Position numbers and translations under genes: made by a program
Part shown: piece after piece, positions 5,304 to 5,601 of the stretch
How positions within the stretch are numbered: position 1 is the stretch's first letter
Layout: every line of letters starts with the position of its first letter
The notes under the pieces: model-generated
What the model was told of the DNA's origin: nothing
Database searches by the model: none
Seen by the model: only the letters and a program-made list of their open reading frames with translations
Source: Calditrichaceae bacterium
GTDB lineage: Bacteria > Calditrichota > Calditrichia > Calditrichales > Calditrichaceae
Direction of reading: 5' to 3'
DNA length: 5,601 nucleotides
Assembly: GCA_024763405.1 (NCBI GenBank)
Contig: JANTFQ010000169.1
Location: forward strand, 1 to 5,601

Positions 5304-5601
5304 ATGAGCAACGATGTTCTTGGTTTAATTCTATCTTATGTGTATGCGAGCGGTCTGTTAGTGCTCTCCGAAATTTTAGTGCGCAAGTTTCACTGGAAAC
5401 AGTTTGTGACCCGGAAGTTGGTGCATATCGGCGCCGGAATGTGGGTTTGGGGAATATTGTATTTTTTTGATACCTGGTATCTGGGCATCATTCCGTTTGC
5501 CACTTTTATTGTTCTTAATTTTATCATTTACAAATTTCAGATTCTGCAGGGAGTGGACGAAGAAGACTCTTCTCCGGGAACCGTCTATTTTGCCTTTTCC
5601 A
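5304..5601 (+). CDS. Phytol/dolichol/diacylglycerol kinase-like membrane protein (3' truncated)
   Basis: The first 99 codons of a membrane protein that continues beyond the window. The ATG at 5304 has an AGAGGA Shine-Dalgarno at 5292-5297, six bases away. Hydrophobic segments at about 5-25, 42-56 and 59-77 look like membrane helices. Between the first two lies the motif TRKLVHIGAGMW (36-47), whose RKxxH core is typical of the CTP-dependent polyprenol, phytol and diacylglycerol kinase family. The segment SPGTVYFAFS (90-99) matches the conserved GTVYF-like motif of the same family. Such enzymes phosphorylate isoprenoid alcohols or diacylglycerol in the membrane and resemble phosphatidate cytidylyltransferases. 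With the C-terminal half missing, the acceptor lipid cannot be told. It follows the phosphohexomutase after 306 bases and is probably a separate transcript. Confidence 0.78.
   Translation, partial: MSNDVLGLILSYVYASGLLVLSEILVRKFHWKQFVTRKLVHIGAGMWVWGILYFFDTWYLGIIPFATFIVLNFIIYKFQILQGVDEEDSSPGTVYFAFS

Overview
The window is a chromosomal segment of ordinary bacterial housekeeping genes with short intergenic spacers. Good Shine-Dalgarno sequences precede most starts (for example AGGAG before the phosphohexomutase, CGAGGA before the Nfu gene). The organism cannot be named from the sequence. A bifunctional-nuclease domain fused to a UVR domain, together with an AlgC-like phosphohexomutase, fits the FCB superphylum and its relatives. 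The strong Shine-Dalgarno sites argue against a typical Bacteroidota genome, so a lineage such as Calditrichota or a related candidate phylum is a low-confidence guess.

Left block (1-1453, + strand): the 3' end of dnaX (DNA polymerase III tau/gamma), then ybaB/ebfC and recR. This is the widely conserved dnaX-ybaB-recR replication/repair operon. A 49-base gap separates dnaX from ybaB, and a single base separates ybaB from recR. Its promoter lies upstream of the window.

Middle block (1448-3352, - strand): read in transcription order from the right, a 73-residue Nfu-type iron-sulfur scaffold, a DUF151 bifunctional nuclease with a C-terminal UVR domain (15 bases downstream, GTG start), a 207-base AT-rich gap, and a metallo-beta-lactamase-fold hydrolase of unknown substrate. 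The hydrolase converges on recR, and the two genes share their last six bases.

Right block (3353-5601, + strand): a divergent promoter region of 280 bases, a full-length phosphomannomutase/phosphoglucomutase (454 residues), a 306-base spacer holding degenerate copies of a repeat rich in CGCAAAG/CTTTGCG, and the first 99 codons of a membrane protein resembling the phytol/dolichol/diacylglycerol kinase family.

I found no convincing new multi-gene system. The points worth a second look are mostly non-coding: the degenerate repeat family at 5043-5271, a helically phased TAATCT triplet and an inverted repeat in front of the phosphohexomutase, the shared TTATAA double stop, and a minimal start-stop codon pair overlapping the GTG start of the nuclease gene.
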